From NCBI RefSeq assembly GCF_002201475.1, contig NZ_CP021422.1, positions 3,038,001 through 3,102,000 on the forward strand: a stretch of DNA of 64,000 nucleotides, in the 5' to 3' direction. The DNA comes from Acutalibacter muris. Lineage in GTDB: Bacteria; Bacillota; Clostridia; Oscillospirales; Acutalibacteraceae. The translations under genes were made by a program, and so were the position numbers. The notes below the pieces were generated by a model. The model searched no databases. It had not been told where the DNA came from and saw only the letters and a program-made list of their open reading frames with translations. Positions 7,681-16,094 of this stretch are shown piece after piece; within the stretch, counting starts at the first letter, position 1; each line of letters starts with the position of its first letter.

Positions 7681-8544
7681 ATGGCTATTCTCTTAGCCCT
7701 CATCACTGTCCTGTCCGTCCTCCCTATGTCCGCGCTCGCGGCAAACTCCAGCTTCACCGATGTGCCTGAGAACGCCTGGTTCTACAAGCCCATCACCTAC
7801 ATGGCCGAAAACGGCTACATGTCCGGCACCAGCGGCAGTAAGTTCAGCCCCCACCAGACCACTACCCGCGCCATGTTCGTCACGGTCCTGGGCCGTATCG
7901 CGGGCGTCGACCAGAACCAGTACAAGAACACCTGCACCTTCCGCGACGTGAAGAAGGACTGGGCCGAGCCTTACATTGCCTGGGCCGCGGAGAACAAGCT
8001 TGTCAACGGCCTTGGCGACAACAAATTCGGCCCCAACAACTACGTCACCCGCGAGCAGGCCGCTCTTATTCTGTTCAACTATCTCAAGAGGGACTACACG
8101 CTGACGGTAAGCGACGAGTTTTTGAACAAGGCCCCTGACAAGGCCAGCATCAGCTCCTGGGCCCTCGAGGCTATGAAGTGGGCCACCGGCGCGGCCCTGA
8201 TGCGCGGCGACGCAAACGGCACCCTGCGCCCCAGATACTCCGCCACCCGCGCCGAGATTGCTACTATTTTCAAGCGCTTTATCGAGATTAAAGACGACCT
8301 GGAGGCCAATAAGCCTGATGGACCCTTGGACTGTGACCATGTATGGGAGACGACGGAGACTAAGCGGGTTAACGTTTTTTCTGAAGATGTAGAAGATTGG
8401 GTTCTTGTGAAAGATATAAGGCCAATGTCAATCTGTAATGGTTGTGGTCTGGACATTTATCAGTGGTATGTGGATAATCGTGACAATTATACTCCACCGG
8501 AAACGGCCGATGCTTTTATCCGGGCTGCGTTCAAGAAATGCTGA
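7681..8544 (+). CDS. S-layer homology (SLH) domain protein, start possibly damaged
   Basis: The 287-residue protein has a hydrophobic N-terminal signal segment ending MSALAA and three SLH repeats, at about residues 24-75, 87-137 and 150-205, each with an FxDV-like start and a TRAxxA-type end. The SLH domains bind pyruvylated cell-wall polymer and anchor proteins to the surface. The remaining about 80 residues contain CDHVW and CNGCG and have no recognised fold. No ribosome binding site precedes the ATG. An in-frame ATG at 7648, after GAAGGG, would give a more usual signal peptide but is cut off by a TAA at 7663. The gene may therefore be expressed poorly or be a recent pseudogene. Confidence 0.75.
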   Translation: MAILLALITVLSVLPMSALAANSSFTDVPENAWFYKPITYMAENGYMSGTSGSKFSPHQTTTRAMFVTVLGRIAGVDQNQYKNTCTFRDVKKDWAEPYIAWAAENKLVNGLGDNKFGPNNYVTREQAALILFNYLKRDYTLTVSDEFLNKAPDKASISSWALEAMKWATGAALMRGDANGTLRPRYSATRAEIATIFKRFIEIKDDLEANKPDGPLDCDHVWETTETKRVNVFSEDVEDWVLVKDIRPMSICNGCGLDIYQWYVDNRDNYTPPETADAFIRAAFKKC

Positions 8545-8579
8545 TATTCCGTAAGGACATACGGCCGCTATAACTGACA

Positions 8580-8612
8580 AAAAGGCAGCGCTTTCACACG
8601 CTGCCTTTTTGC
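8580..8612. terminator. Bidirectional terminator between SLH gene and beta-galactosidase
   Basis: GGCAGCG at 8584-8590 pairs with CGCTGCC at 8599-8605. The stem is flanked by an A-run on the left and a T-run on the right, so it can stop transcription from both convergent genes. Confidence 0.9.
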
Positions 8613-8619
8613 CGTCTTC

Positions 8620-10611
8620 TTATCTTTTGACTATCACAGTATCAAAGCCTGATAGTTCCTCGACCTCTCTGCCGGTGAGCATATCCGTTTCGCCCTTAAA
8701 GCTCTCGGGCATAGCCTGGGGGGTCCCGGTCAGGTTGATGATGAACCAGTACTCCCTGCCGTCTATAACGCGCTTGTCTATCTCCAGCGGAGTTTCGTCC
8801 CGCACCAGCGGCTCCACCTTCAGCTCGTCCAGTATTCTTGCAAGCCCCTCGCTGTCCGGCTGGGTGCCCACATAGTAAACTGTTCCGCTGCCGAAGCTGT
8901 TCCTCGTTACCGCCGGCGTGCCCTTATAGAAGTCCTCGCCATAGGAGGCGACCACCTCCGCGCCCTCCAGGCGTATAAGGTCGCACAGAAGGCTGCATTT
9001 GCTCCGGGAGCCGTCCCCAAACACCAGGGTGTTGCTCTGTTCGGGGGCCAGAGCGTCTATCTCCTCGGCCCATATGCCGCACATTTTACGCAGGGGCCCG
9101 GGATAGCCGCCCAGGTGCACATTGTCGCTCTGGTCCACTATTCCGCTCATCATGCCCGTTACAAGGGTCCCACCGGCCTCCACAAAGCGCTCCAAGGCCT
9201 CCGCGACCCCCTCCTTGACCATATACAGCACCGGTGCGCAGATGACCTTATATCGGCTGAAATCGCCGTCTATGGGTATCATGTCCACGGGGAGGTGCCG
9301 CTCATAAAAATATCGGTAATACTGGTGTATCTGGTCCACGTATTTCAGGTCTATATTGGGCCCGCTGGTGTACTCAAGCGCCCAGTAGTTGTCCCAGTCA
9401 AAGATGATGCCCACCTCTGCCGGGTTTTTGGCCCCCAGCAGCTCGTCGCCAAGGCCCTTCAGCTCCGTTCCCAGCTGGGCGCACTCCTTGAATACCCTGG
9501 TGTCCCCGCTGCCGCTGTGGGCTATCACTGCCCCGTGGAACTTCTCGCAGGCCCCTTTGGAGCGTCTGAGCTGGAAGAACTGTATGGTGTCCGCCCCGTG
9601 GGCCACGGTCTGGTAGGACTGGGCCCGCATTTGGCCGGGTTTTTTCAAGGAGTTATAGGGCTGCCAGTTCTGCTGGCTGGGGGTCTGCTCCATAAGCATA
9701 AAGGGCGCATCCTTAAGGCCCCGCATAAGGTCGTGCTTCATGGCGGTGAGACTCCAGGGGGTATTATAGGCCGGGTAGTTGTCCCAGCTGACTATGTCCA
9801 TTTCCTTGGCCCACTTGAAGTAGTCCAGGCCCTTATAGGTGCCCATCAGGTTGGTGGTAATGGGGGTCTCCTTGTCGTACTCCCTGATGGCGTCCCGCTC
9901 CATTTTGTAATTCTCCAGAAGGGAGTCGGAGAGGAACCTGTCATAGTCGATGGAGATGCCCGCGAAGGCGGTCTTGCGGGTGAAGCCGAAGCCCATGCCG
10001 TCGGAGAGGTCATTGGGGGCCACTATCTCGTCCCAGTCGTAGAAGGTGTGCCCCCAGAACTCCGTGTTCCAGGCGGCGTTCACCGCCTCCAGGGTGCCGT
10101 ACTTCCTCCGCAGCCAAACCCGGAAAGCCTTTTCGCAGTTCTCGCAGTAGCAGCCGGTATTGTACTCGTTATTTATGTGCCAGCACACCACATGGGGGTT
10201 GCTGCCGTACCTTTTGGCCAGCTCCCCGGCAAGTTTTGCGGCGTACTTCTGCCATACAAGGCTGTTGGGGCAGTGGTTGTGCCGCTGGCCAAACTTATGC
10301 CTGCGGCCCTCAAAGTCCACCCGGGTCACCTCGGGATATTTCTTCGCCATCCAGGCGGGCATGGCTCCGGTGGCCGTGGCCAGCACGATGTCTATACCGT
10401 TCTCGCTGAGCAGGGCGATTATATCGTCCAGCTCCGAGAAGTCGTAGGTGTTCTCGTCTGGCTGCAGCTTCGCCCAGGAGAACACATTGACCGTGGCGGA
10501 GTTGATATCCGCCTTTTTAAACAGTTCCATGTCCTGGGCCCATATTTCCCGGGGCCACTGGTTCGGGTTGTAGTCGCCGCCGTACAGTATGCGGCTGAAG
10601 GGGGTTTTCAT
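8620..10611 (-). CDS. Beta-galactosidase, glycoside hydrolase family 42
   Basis: The 663-residue protein matches GH42 enzymes along its length. It opens with LYGGDYNPNQWP, has the acid/base Glu149 in HINNEYNTG, the nucleophile Glu309 in FMLMEQTPSQQNWQ, and the zinc-binding Cys set C114 and C154-x-C156-x2-C159. It hydrolyses beta-galactosides, and the lack of a signal peptide places it in the cytoplasm. AGAAAGGTG precedes the ATG. It is the last gene of a leftward operon with two permeases and a solute-binding lipoprotein, so the importer probably brings in a galactoside that it cleaves. A hairpin in the gap before it may set its expression below that of the binding protein. Confidence 0.95.
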   Translation of the reverse strand: MKTPFSRILYGGDYNPNQWPREIWAQDMELFKKADINSATVNVFSWAKLQPDENTYDFSELDDIIALLSENGIDIVLATATGAMPAWMAKKYPEVTRVDFEGRRHKFGQRHNHCPNSLVWQKYAAKLAGELAKRYGSNPHVVCWHINNEYNTGCYCENCEKAFRVWLRRKYGTLEAVNAAWNTEFWGHTFYDWDEIVAPNDLSDGMGFGFTRKTAFAGISIDYDRFLSDSLLENYKMERDAIREYDKETPITTNLMGTYKGLDYFKWAKEMDIVSWDNYPAYNTPWSLTAMKHDLMRGLKDAPFMLMEQTPSQQNWQPYNSLKKPGQMRAQSYQTVAHGADTIQFFQLRRSKGACEKFHGAVIAHSGSGDTRVFKECAQLGTELKGLGDELLGAKNPAEVGIIFDWDNYWALEYTSGPNIDLKYVDQIHQYYRYFYERHLPVDMIPIDGDFSRYKVICAPVLYMVKEGVAEALERFVEAGGTLVTGMMSGIVDQSDNVHLGGYPGPLRKMCGIWAEEIDALAPEQSNTLVFGDGSRSKCSLLCDLIRLEGAEVVASYGEDFYKGTPAVTRNSFGSGTVYYVGTQPDSEGLARILDELKVEPLVRDETPLEIDKRVIDGREYWFIINLTGTPQAMPESFKGETDMLTGREVEELSGFDTVIVKR

Positions 10612-10655
10612 GGTAATTTCACCTTTCTATGGTTTTTTGGGTTAGTAATTGCAAA

Positions 10656-10686
10656 GCCCCCGCTTGCCCGTCAGGGCAGCGGGGGC
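10656..10686 (-). terminator. Intercistronic hairpin between solute-binding protein and beta-galactosidase
   Basis: GCCCCCGCTTGCCC pairs with GGGCAGCGGGGGC around a short loop. Read on the minus strand only a weak T-run follows, so it is probably a partial terminator or an mRNA 3'-stabilising stem that favours the lipoprotein gene over the enzyme gene. Confidence 0.65.
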
Positions 10687-10725
10687 CGTTTCAGCTTGAT
10701 TTAAAATTCACACTGAAGGGGTATC

Positions 10726-12447
10726 TTACAGGTTGCCGTCCATATAGTCCTGGTACCACTGCAGCCAGTCGGCATACCGCAGGTCCTCCAGGCGCTTGCA
10801 GTAAGCCTCCCAGTCGGAGTCGCTGAAGCCGTCCATAACAGCCTGGGAGCGGAACTTCTTGACCTCGGCAAACAGGTCGGTGTCCAGGAAGCTGCGCTCG
10901 TCGGTGGCCTCGGGGGTCACGTAGATGGCGGGCAGCTGGTTCTCCTTCTTGACGAAGTCCTTGTTGACTTCCTTGACCATGTTGTCGCGCAGGGCGGCAG
11001 CAGGGCTCACGTCGCCGTCGTTCTTGGGAGTCTCGGCGATGGTCATCAGCGGAGGATCGTTAACGGTGCCGTAGGTATACTTCATGTGCTCGAAGGTGAA
11101 CTCGGGATCGCCTTCGGGGACCAGGAAGTAGTAGACGCCGGGCTGATCCTCGTACTCGTCCCACAGTTTGCCCTTCTCGCCCAGAGCAACCGTCAGCTTG
11201 CTCTCGGTGTCGCGGGCCAGGTAGTCCCACAGCCTCAGAGCGGCCTCGGGATGCTCGCAGGTGTTGGTGATGACCCACTTGTTCTTCTGAACGGTGGAGC
11301 GGTCGATCTCGCCGTTGGCCACGGGCACGGTGTCCTCGTGGGCCTTCATGGTGGGCAGAACCACCCAGTCCTTCTCCTGCTCGGTGGAGAGGTACTCAAG
11401 GGCAGTCCAGCTATAGTAGGTGCCGACCTGATAGTTACGGACCTTGTTGGCGAAAACGTCGTTCTTCATGGAGAAGCCCTCCTGATCGATCAGGCCCTCG
11501 GTGTACAGGTCATGATAGAACTCCAGATACTCCCTGTACTCGGGGGTGTTAACAGCGCCCTGCACCTTGCCGTCGATAATGGTGTACATGGTGCTGGCGG
11601 CGTTGCCGGTGGCTCCGCCGTGGCCGATGCCGAACTGGCCCATGTCGTTGGTCAGGGACGCGCACCACATGTCCTCGCAGAAGCCGTAGGGGATCTCATC
11701 CTTCTCGCCGTTGCCGTTGGGGTCGCCGTCGCGGAAGGCTATCAGAACGTCCTTGTACTCCTCAAGGGTGGTGGGGATGTCCTTCTTCACCTTGTCCAGC
11801 CAAGTCTTGTTGATGATCTGGATGCCGTCGCCGGAGTTCTCGAAGAGAGCCTCATAGCGGCCCAGCATACCGTAGATGTGGCCGGAGGGGGTGGTGGCGA
11901 TCTGCCGCCAGTCAACGGAGGTCAGTTCGTCATAGGTCTTCAGGCTGTTGGGGGCATAGGTCTCCAGCATATCCTCAAGGGGCACAAAGGAACCCTCGTT
12001 CTGCAGGATCTGTGTGTCGGAGAGAAGTGCCCAGAACACGTCGGGCATATTGCCGCCCGCCAGCAGCAGGGGCACCTGCTCGCCGGCAGTGCCTGCCGCC
12101 AGCTCCTGGAACTCCAGGGTCAGGCCGGTCTCCTCGGTGATGTTCTTAAAGGAAGCCTTCTCGTTGTAGCTCTGGGTGGTGTCCAGCATGTGGCGCTCCT
12201 TGCAGATCTTAAGGGTCACAGGCTCGGTCACGATGGGCAGCTCGGTGCCCGGGTTGGTGCTGTTTACCACCTCGCCGCTGGGCTCGCCGGCCTCGCTGGA
12301 GCTGTCGTCCGCCGCAGAGGAGTCGCCGCCAGAGCTCTCCTGGCTGCTGCTCTCAGGTGCGGAGCTGCTGTTGCCGCTGTCGCCGCAGGCGGCCATGATA
12401 CCAACTATCATAGCCAGGCACAGCAGCAGTGCTAAAATTCTTTTCAT
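10726..12447 (-). CDS. Extracellular solute-binding lipoprotein of a CUT1 sugar importer
   Basis: The 573-residue protein has a lipoprotein signal peptide with lipobox IMAAC (Cys21), then a Ser/Glu-rich linker to about residue 60 and a family-1-like binding fold. The length matches the LipO/lplA-like group of large binding proteins. AAGGAGG stands eight bases before the ATG. It is anchored outside the cell membrane and delivers an oligosaccharide to the two permeases encoded just upstream in the operon. The neighbouring GH42 enzyme suggests a beta-galactoside or pectic galactan fragment. No ATPase gene is present; a shared MsmX-type ATPase is likely, as known for this family. Confidence 0.9.
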   Translation of the reverse strand: MKRILALLLCLAMIVGIMAACGDSGNSSSAPESSSQESSGGDSSAADDSSSEAGEPSGEVVNSTNPGTELPIVTEPVTLKICKERHMLDTTQSYNEKASFKNITEETGLTLEFQELAAGTAGEQVPLLLAGGNMPDVFWALLSDTQILQNEGSFVPLEDMLETYAPNSLKTYDELTSVDWRQIATTPSGHIYGMLGRYEALFENSGDGIQIINKTWLDKVKKDIPTTLEEYKDVLIAFRDGDPNGNGEKDEIPYGFCEDMWCASLTNDMGQFGIGHGGATGNAASTMYTIIDGKVQGAVNTPEYREYLEFYHDLYTEGLIDQEGFSMKNDVFANKVRNYQVGTYYSWTALEYLSTEQEKDWVVLPTMKAHEDTVPVANGEIDRSTVQKNKWVITNTCEHPEAALRLWDYLARDTESKLTVALGEKGKLWDEYEDQPGVYYFLVPEGDPEFTFEHMKYTYGTVNDPPLMTIAETPKNDGDVSPAAALRDNMVKEVNKDFVKKENQLPAIYVTPEATDERSFLDTDLFAEVKKFRSQAVMDGFSDSDWEAYCKRLEDLRYADWLQWYQDYMDGNL

Positions 12448-12503
12448 GGTTTTCCTCCTTATGGGATTATGGAAATTTATATGGATTCTCCGGAAAATCC
12501 GGT

Positions 12504-13409
12504 TTATCCCTTGAGTGAACCGATCATAACGCCCTGTACGAAATACTTCTGGATGAAGGGGTACACGCAGATGATGGGCACGGTGGACACGACTATGGCT
12601 GAATACTTAATGACGCTGGCCATCTGCTGCAGCCTCTGAGCGGCCACGGGGTCGGTGCCGGTGTCTTGGGTGTTCATGTTTGCCACCAGCAGTATCTCAC
12701 GCAGCACGTTCTGCAGCGGCAGCTTGCTGGTGTCCGACAGGAATATCATGGGCCAGAAGTAGCTGTTCCAGTAGCCTACGGCGATATACAGCGCGATGAC
12801 GGCGATAATGGCCTTTGACAGCGGGAACACCATCTGGAAAACATAGCGTATGTTGGAGCAGCCGTCTATGGACGCCGCCTCCCAGAGGTCTCTGGGCAGG
12901 GAGCTGGCGCAGAAGGAGCGCACCAGAATGATGTTGTAGACCGTGATGCAGCTGACGATTATCATCAGGAACCTGGTGTTCATCAGCCCCAGGTTGTTTA
13001 TCAGGATGTAGAAGGGTATCGTGCCGCCCTGGAAGTACATGGTGAATACGAAAGCCTTCATGATGAACCCGGTGCCGGGCAGGTCGTCTCTGCTGAGCAC
13101 ATATCCCGCCACCACCGTGCAGAAGGTGCCGATAACGGTGCCGCCCACGGTGTAGAGTATGGTGTTGCCATAGCCGGTCCAGATCTTTGTATTGGCGAAC
13201 GTCCTCTCGTACCCCAGCCATGTAAGGCCCTTGGGGTAAAGCAGGATAGTGCCGTTATTGACGTACTGGGCGTCCGACAGGGAGGCCATCACCACAAACC
13301 ACAGCGGGTACATGATGACTACCAGCAGCAGCAGCAGGATTACAAAGGTCACCGCATAGAAAACACGATCAAAAACGGGTTCCTTTATGACATTGGGATT
13401 CTTAGCCAT
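12504..13409 (-). CDS. Carbohydrate ABC transporter permease (LplC/YtcP-like)
   Basis: The 301-residue membrane protein has six predicted helices and the cytoplasmic EAA loop LWEAASIDGCSNIRYVFQMV that contacts the ATPase. The C-terminus PFIQKYFVQGVMIGSLKG is the usual end of CUT1 MalG-type permeases. It is the second of four genes in the operon, 17 bases after the other permease. It forms the heterodimeric channel with that permease. Confidence 0.92.
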   Translation of the reverse strand: MAKNPNVIKEPVFDRVFYAVTFVILLLLLVVIMYPLWFVVMASLSDAQYVNNGTILLYPKGLTWLGYERTFANTKIWTGYGNTILYTVGGTVIGTFCTVVAGYVLSRDDLPGTGFIMKAFVFTMYFQGGTIPFYILINNLGLMNTRFLMIIVSCITVYNIILVRSFCASSLPRDLWEAASIDGCSNIRYVFQMVFPLSKAIIAVIALYIAVGYWNSYFWPMIFLSDTSKLPLQNVLREILLVANMNTQDTGTDPVAAQRLQQMASVIKYSAIVVSTVPIICVYPFIQKYFVQGVMIGSLKG

Positions 13410-13426
13410 TTTTCATTACCCCCCTC

Positions 13427-14395
13427 TTACCACAGGCCGGAGCCGAAGATCTTGTTGGACAGCTTGTTTGCGGCCACCAGGACGATGAAGTTTATCACGT
13501 TGTTCATAAGCCCTATGGCCGTGGAGAAGCTGAACTGGTTGTTGATAAGGCCAATCTTGTACACATACGTGGAGATGACCTCCGCAGTGTCTATGACAAG
13601 GTCGTTCTGCATAAGATAGACTTTTTCATAGCCTACGTTCATGATGTTGCCGCAGCTCATGATAAGCAGTATCACCATGGTGGGCATTATGGTGGGTATG
13701 TCTATATGCCATATCCTCTGAAGGATATTTGCCCCGTCTATAACCGCCGACTCGTGCAGCTCCGGGCTGACCCCGGAAAGGGCCGCGATGTAGATTATGG
13801 AGCTGTAGCCCATGCTCTGCCATATGCCCGACCACACGTACATATGGGGGAACAGGCTGGAAACGCCCATGAAGTAGACGGGCTCGCCCCCGAAGAACTT
13901 GATTATCGTGTTCACAAAGCCCGAAGTGGGGGAGAAGAACAGGTTCATCATGGCCACCAGAACAACGGTGGAGATGAAGTAGGGCATGTACGTAACGGTC
14001 TGCGCGAACTTCTTAAAGCGCAGGTTTTTTACATAGTTCAGGATTATCGCAAGGCAGATGGGGAAGGGGAACCCGGCGATAAGGCTGTATATGGACACCG
14101 TGAGGGTGTTCCTGACTATGTCCCAGCACCTTGGGGTGGAAAAGAACCTTATGAACCAGTCGAAGCCCACCCAGCGGCTGCCCCAGATACCTTCAGCGGG
14201 CCTGTAGTTCTTAAAGGCTATCACCAGGCCGTACAGAGGCCCGTACATGAACAGCGCTATAAATACCACGGCAGGTATCAGGAAGAAATAGAGCTGGTAA
14301 TTCTGCTTTATGAGCTTGATACGGACCTTGCGCTTTTTCTGCTTGTCAGTCAGCTCCAGCGCCACCGCCGGTGCGGTGTTTTGTTTGGCAGCCAT
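13427..14395 (-). CDS. Carbohydrate ABC transporter permease (LplB-like)
   Basis: The protein of about 322 residues has six helices and an EAA-type loop LHESAVIDGANILQRIWHID. The ATG at 14395 is chosen because AAGGAGGGA lies nine bases before it; a longer frame back to 14503 would cover the promoter. It is the first gene of the leftward permease-permease-binding protein-beta-galactosidase operon. With the second permease it forms the membrane channel. Confidence 0.92.
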   Translation of the reverse strand: MAAKQNTAPAVALELTDKQKKRKVRIKLIKQNYQLYFFLIPAVVFIALFMYGPLYGLVIAFKNYRPAEGIWGSRWVGFDWFIRFFSTPRCWDIVRNTLTVSIYSLIAGFPFPICLAIILNYVKNLRFKKFAQTVTYMPYFISTVVLVAMMNLFFSPTSGFVNTIIKFFGGEPVYFMGVSSLFPHMYVWSGIWQSMGYSSIIYIAALSGVSPELHESAVIDGANILQRIWHIDIPTIMPTMVILLIMSCGNIMNVGYEKVYLMQNDLVIDTAEVISTYVYKIGLINNQFSFSTAIGLMNNVINFIVLVAANKLSNKIFGSGLW

Positions 14396-14461
14396 CGGGC
14401 AATCCCTCCTTATAACTGACACAGGCCCTAAAATGTGAACGGGATGTGTCTTATGACAAGG

Positions 14462-14490
14462 ATTATAACACGCCCTCCAGGACTTGTCAA
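14462..14490 (-). promoter_or_regulatory. Consensus sigma-A promoter of the beta-galactoside operon
   Basis: On the minus strand TTGACA (14490-14485) and TATAAT (14467-14462) are separated by exactly 17 bases, a perfect vegetative promoter about 65 bases upstream of the first permease. Such a strong promoter in a sugar operon implies repressor control; no clear operator was recognised in the adjoining sequence. The rest of the 14396-14743 gap holds the efp promoter and AT-rich sequence. Confidence 0.9.
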
Positions 14491-14669
14491 GTAAAAATTG
14501 CAAAAAATTACAAAAGTGTAGTCTTTTAGTTGTGCGGATTGCCCAGCCTCTCTCTGGGCTGCGCTCCTTCCCTTTCCGGAAGAGTTCACATTACCCCTCC
14601 TTGATAGGCAGCTTTCAGAAGGTAAACTTCTTGAGAGCCGCCTTTTCAAAGCTTATCTTTTAAAAACTC

Positions 14670-14698
14670 TTGCAATTCACGGCGAAATATATTAGAAT
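14670..14698 (+). promoter_or_regulatory. Promoter of efp
   Basis: TTGCAA (14670-14675) and TAGAAT (14693-14698) are 17 bases apart, 46 bases upstream of the efp start codon and ahead of its GGGAGG ribosome binding site. Confidence 0.8.
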
Positions 14699-14743
14699 AA
14701 GAGCATAAGAAACTGTCAAGAATATTCCGGGAGGTTTTTAACT

Positions 14744-15301
14744 ATGGTAACGGCAGGCGATTTCAGAAACGGCGTGACCTTTGAGATGGACGGGAACGTG
14801 TACTCCATCATTGAGTTCCAGCACGTGAAGCCCGGCAAGGGCGCGGCCTTTGTGCGCACCAAGATACGCAACGTGATTTCCGGGGCGGTAACCGAGCGCA
14901 CCTTTAACCCTAACGACAAGTACCCCACCGCTTTCATCGAGAGGAAGGACATGCAGTACCTCTACAGCGACGGGGACCTCTACTACTTCATGGACACGGA
15001 GACCTATGAGCAGGAGCCCATCAACGGCTCTGTGCTGACGGACAACTTCAAGTTTGTCAAGGAGAACATGGAGTGCAAGGTGCTCTCCTATAAGGGCAGC
15101 GTTTTCGGCGTGGAGCCCCCTAACTTCGTGGAGCTGGAGGTCACCAAGACCGAGCCCGGCGTGAAGGGCGACACGGCCACCAACACCTTAAAGCCCGCCA
15201 CGGTAGAGACCGGGGCAGAGGTCCGTGTGCCCTTATTTATAAACGAGGGCGAGATGATAAGAATAGACACCCGCACCGGCGAGTACATGGAAAGAGCCTA
15301 A
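14744..15301 (+). CDS. efp: Translation elongation factor P
   Basis: The 185-residue protein has the standard EF-P length and three-domain layout. The loop [10 protein letters not shown] carries Lys32, the residue placed next to the peptidyl-transferase centre. The signature near the C-terminus ([14 protein letters not shown]) is present. EF-P enters stalled ribosomes and speeds peptide bond formation at polyproline stretches. GGGAGG precedes the ATG. A zinc-ribbon gene follows, as often seen in clostridia. Confidence 0.97.
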   Translation: MVTAGDFRNGVTFEMDGNVYSIIEFQHVKPGKGAAFVRTKIRNVISGAVTERTFNPNDKYPTAFIERKDMQYLYSDGDLYYFMDTETYEQEPINGSVLTDNFKFVKENMECKVLSYKGSVFGVEPPNFVELEVTKTEPGVKGDTATNTLKPATVETGAEVRVPLFINEGEMIRIDTRTGEYMERA

Positions 15302-15316
15302 CCCCGAAGGATAGGA

Positions 15317-15367
15317 AAAAAGTTTTGTCCACTTTTTCAAAAGTGGCAGGGTTTGGGGCAGAGCCCC
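15317..15367 (+). repeat. Dispersed hairpin repeat, copy A
   Basis: A stem CCACTTTT-TC-AAAAGTGG is followed by a GGGGC..GCCCC hairpin. A core of about 32 bases is nearly identical to the copy at 60690-60746 on the other strand. It lies between efp and the zinc-ribbon gene, so the two may be partly uncoupled. It could act as an RNA 3' structure or a REP-like element. Confidence 0.7.
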
Positions 15368-15382
15368 AAGAAAGGAAAAATC

Positions 15383-15847
15383 ATGAGTAATTCAGAACGC
15401 GCATCGTATATCCGCGGCCTTATGGACGGCATGGAGCTGGACCCGAACGCCAAGGAGACCAAAATATTTAACGCCATCATGGAGCTGCTCTCGGAGCTCT
15501 GCACCTCTGTGGACGAGCTTGAGGACGAGGTGGACGGCATCGCCGATCAGCTGGACGAGGTGGACGAGGACCTGGGGACCCTTGAGAGCGAGTATTACGG
15601 CATTGACAAGGACAGCTGCGGGTGCGGCGGCCATCATCACCAGGGGGGCTGCGGCTGCGGCCACCACCACGCCGAGTTCGAGGTTATCTGCCCCAGCTGC
15701 GGTGAGACCATCGGGCTCACCGAGGAGATGCTGGACGAGGACAGCATGGTCTGCCCCAACTGCGGCGAGACTCTGGAATTTGACTTCGACGAGGACGAGG
15801 AAGAGACCGAGCCCGAGGAGGAACCCGGGAAGGACATCGGGGAATAA
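15383..15847 (+). CDS. CD1247-type N-terminal domain, zinc-ribbon protein
   Basis: The 154-residue acidic protein has an N-terminal helical part (residues about 1-70: IRGLMDGMELDPNAKE, then a Glu/Asp-rich coil), a Cys/His cluster (SCGCGGHHHQGGCGCGHHH), and a C-terminal ribbon with two CPxCGE pairs. The ATG is supported by AGAAAGGA. Homologues follow efp in many clostridia, but their function is unknown. The Cys/His cluster suggests metal binding or storage; this is inference. A terminator follows. Confidence 0.75.
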   Translation: MSNSERASYIRGLMDGMELDPNAKETKIFNAIMELLSELCTSVDELEDEVDGIADQLDEVDEDLGTLESEYYGIDKDSCGCGGHHHQGGCGCGHHHAEFEVICPSCGETIGLTEEMLDEDSMVCPNCGETLEFDFDEDEEETEPEEEPGKDIGE

Positions 15848-15861
15848 GCCCACGAAAGGTT

Positions 15862-15904
15862 CACAGGCCCAGGCGGCGTTAACGCCTCCCGGGCCTGTTT
15901 CTTT
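15862..15904 (+). terminator. Terminator after the zinc-ribbon gene
   Basis: ACAGGCCC pairs with GGGCCTGT, with an inner GGCGTTAACGCC palindrome, and TTTCTTTA follows. It also covers the end of the convergent small gene. Confidence 0.85.
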
Positions 15905-16094
15905 ATTCCTTTTTGCCTGTACGCTCAAGAAGCAGCTTCAGCCTGTCCTCCCCTTGTATGGCCCTGAGAGTGTCCTGGCGGCGCATTACCGCCAGTAAAA
16001 GGGTGAGTATTAGATTTACGCAGGTCACTATGGCCAGCAGCAGCTTTGGGCCGGTTCCCGGCTTTCCGCGCCCGGCCCCCCTCCGCTTTTTCAT
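15903..16094 (-). CDS. Small single-pass membrane protein downstream of addB
   Basis: The 63-residue product has a basic N-terminus (KKRRGAGRGK), one hydrophobic helix (residues about 17-37) and a charged tail. Its ATG overlaps the addB stop by four bases, which is the main reason to accept it. No family is recognised. AddA, normally the next gene, is not here. Confidence 0.5.
   Translation of the reverse strand: MKKRRGAGRGKPGTGPKLLLAIVTCVNLILTLLLAVMRRQDTLRAIQGEDRLKLLLERTGKKE

Noticed and set aside
9115..10704. Long open frame on the plus strand opposite the GH42 gene
   Set aside because: It is antisense to a well-supported enzyme and has no domain. Such frames arise from high-GC codon bias.
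11086..12435. Long open frame opposite the solute-binding protein gene
   Set aside because: Valine- and glycine-rich sequence, antisense to a full lipoprotein gene; no sign of selection.
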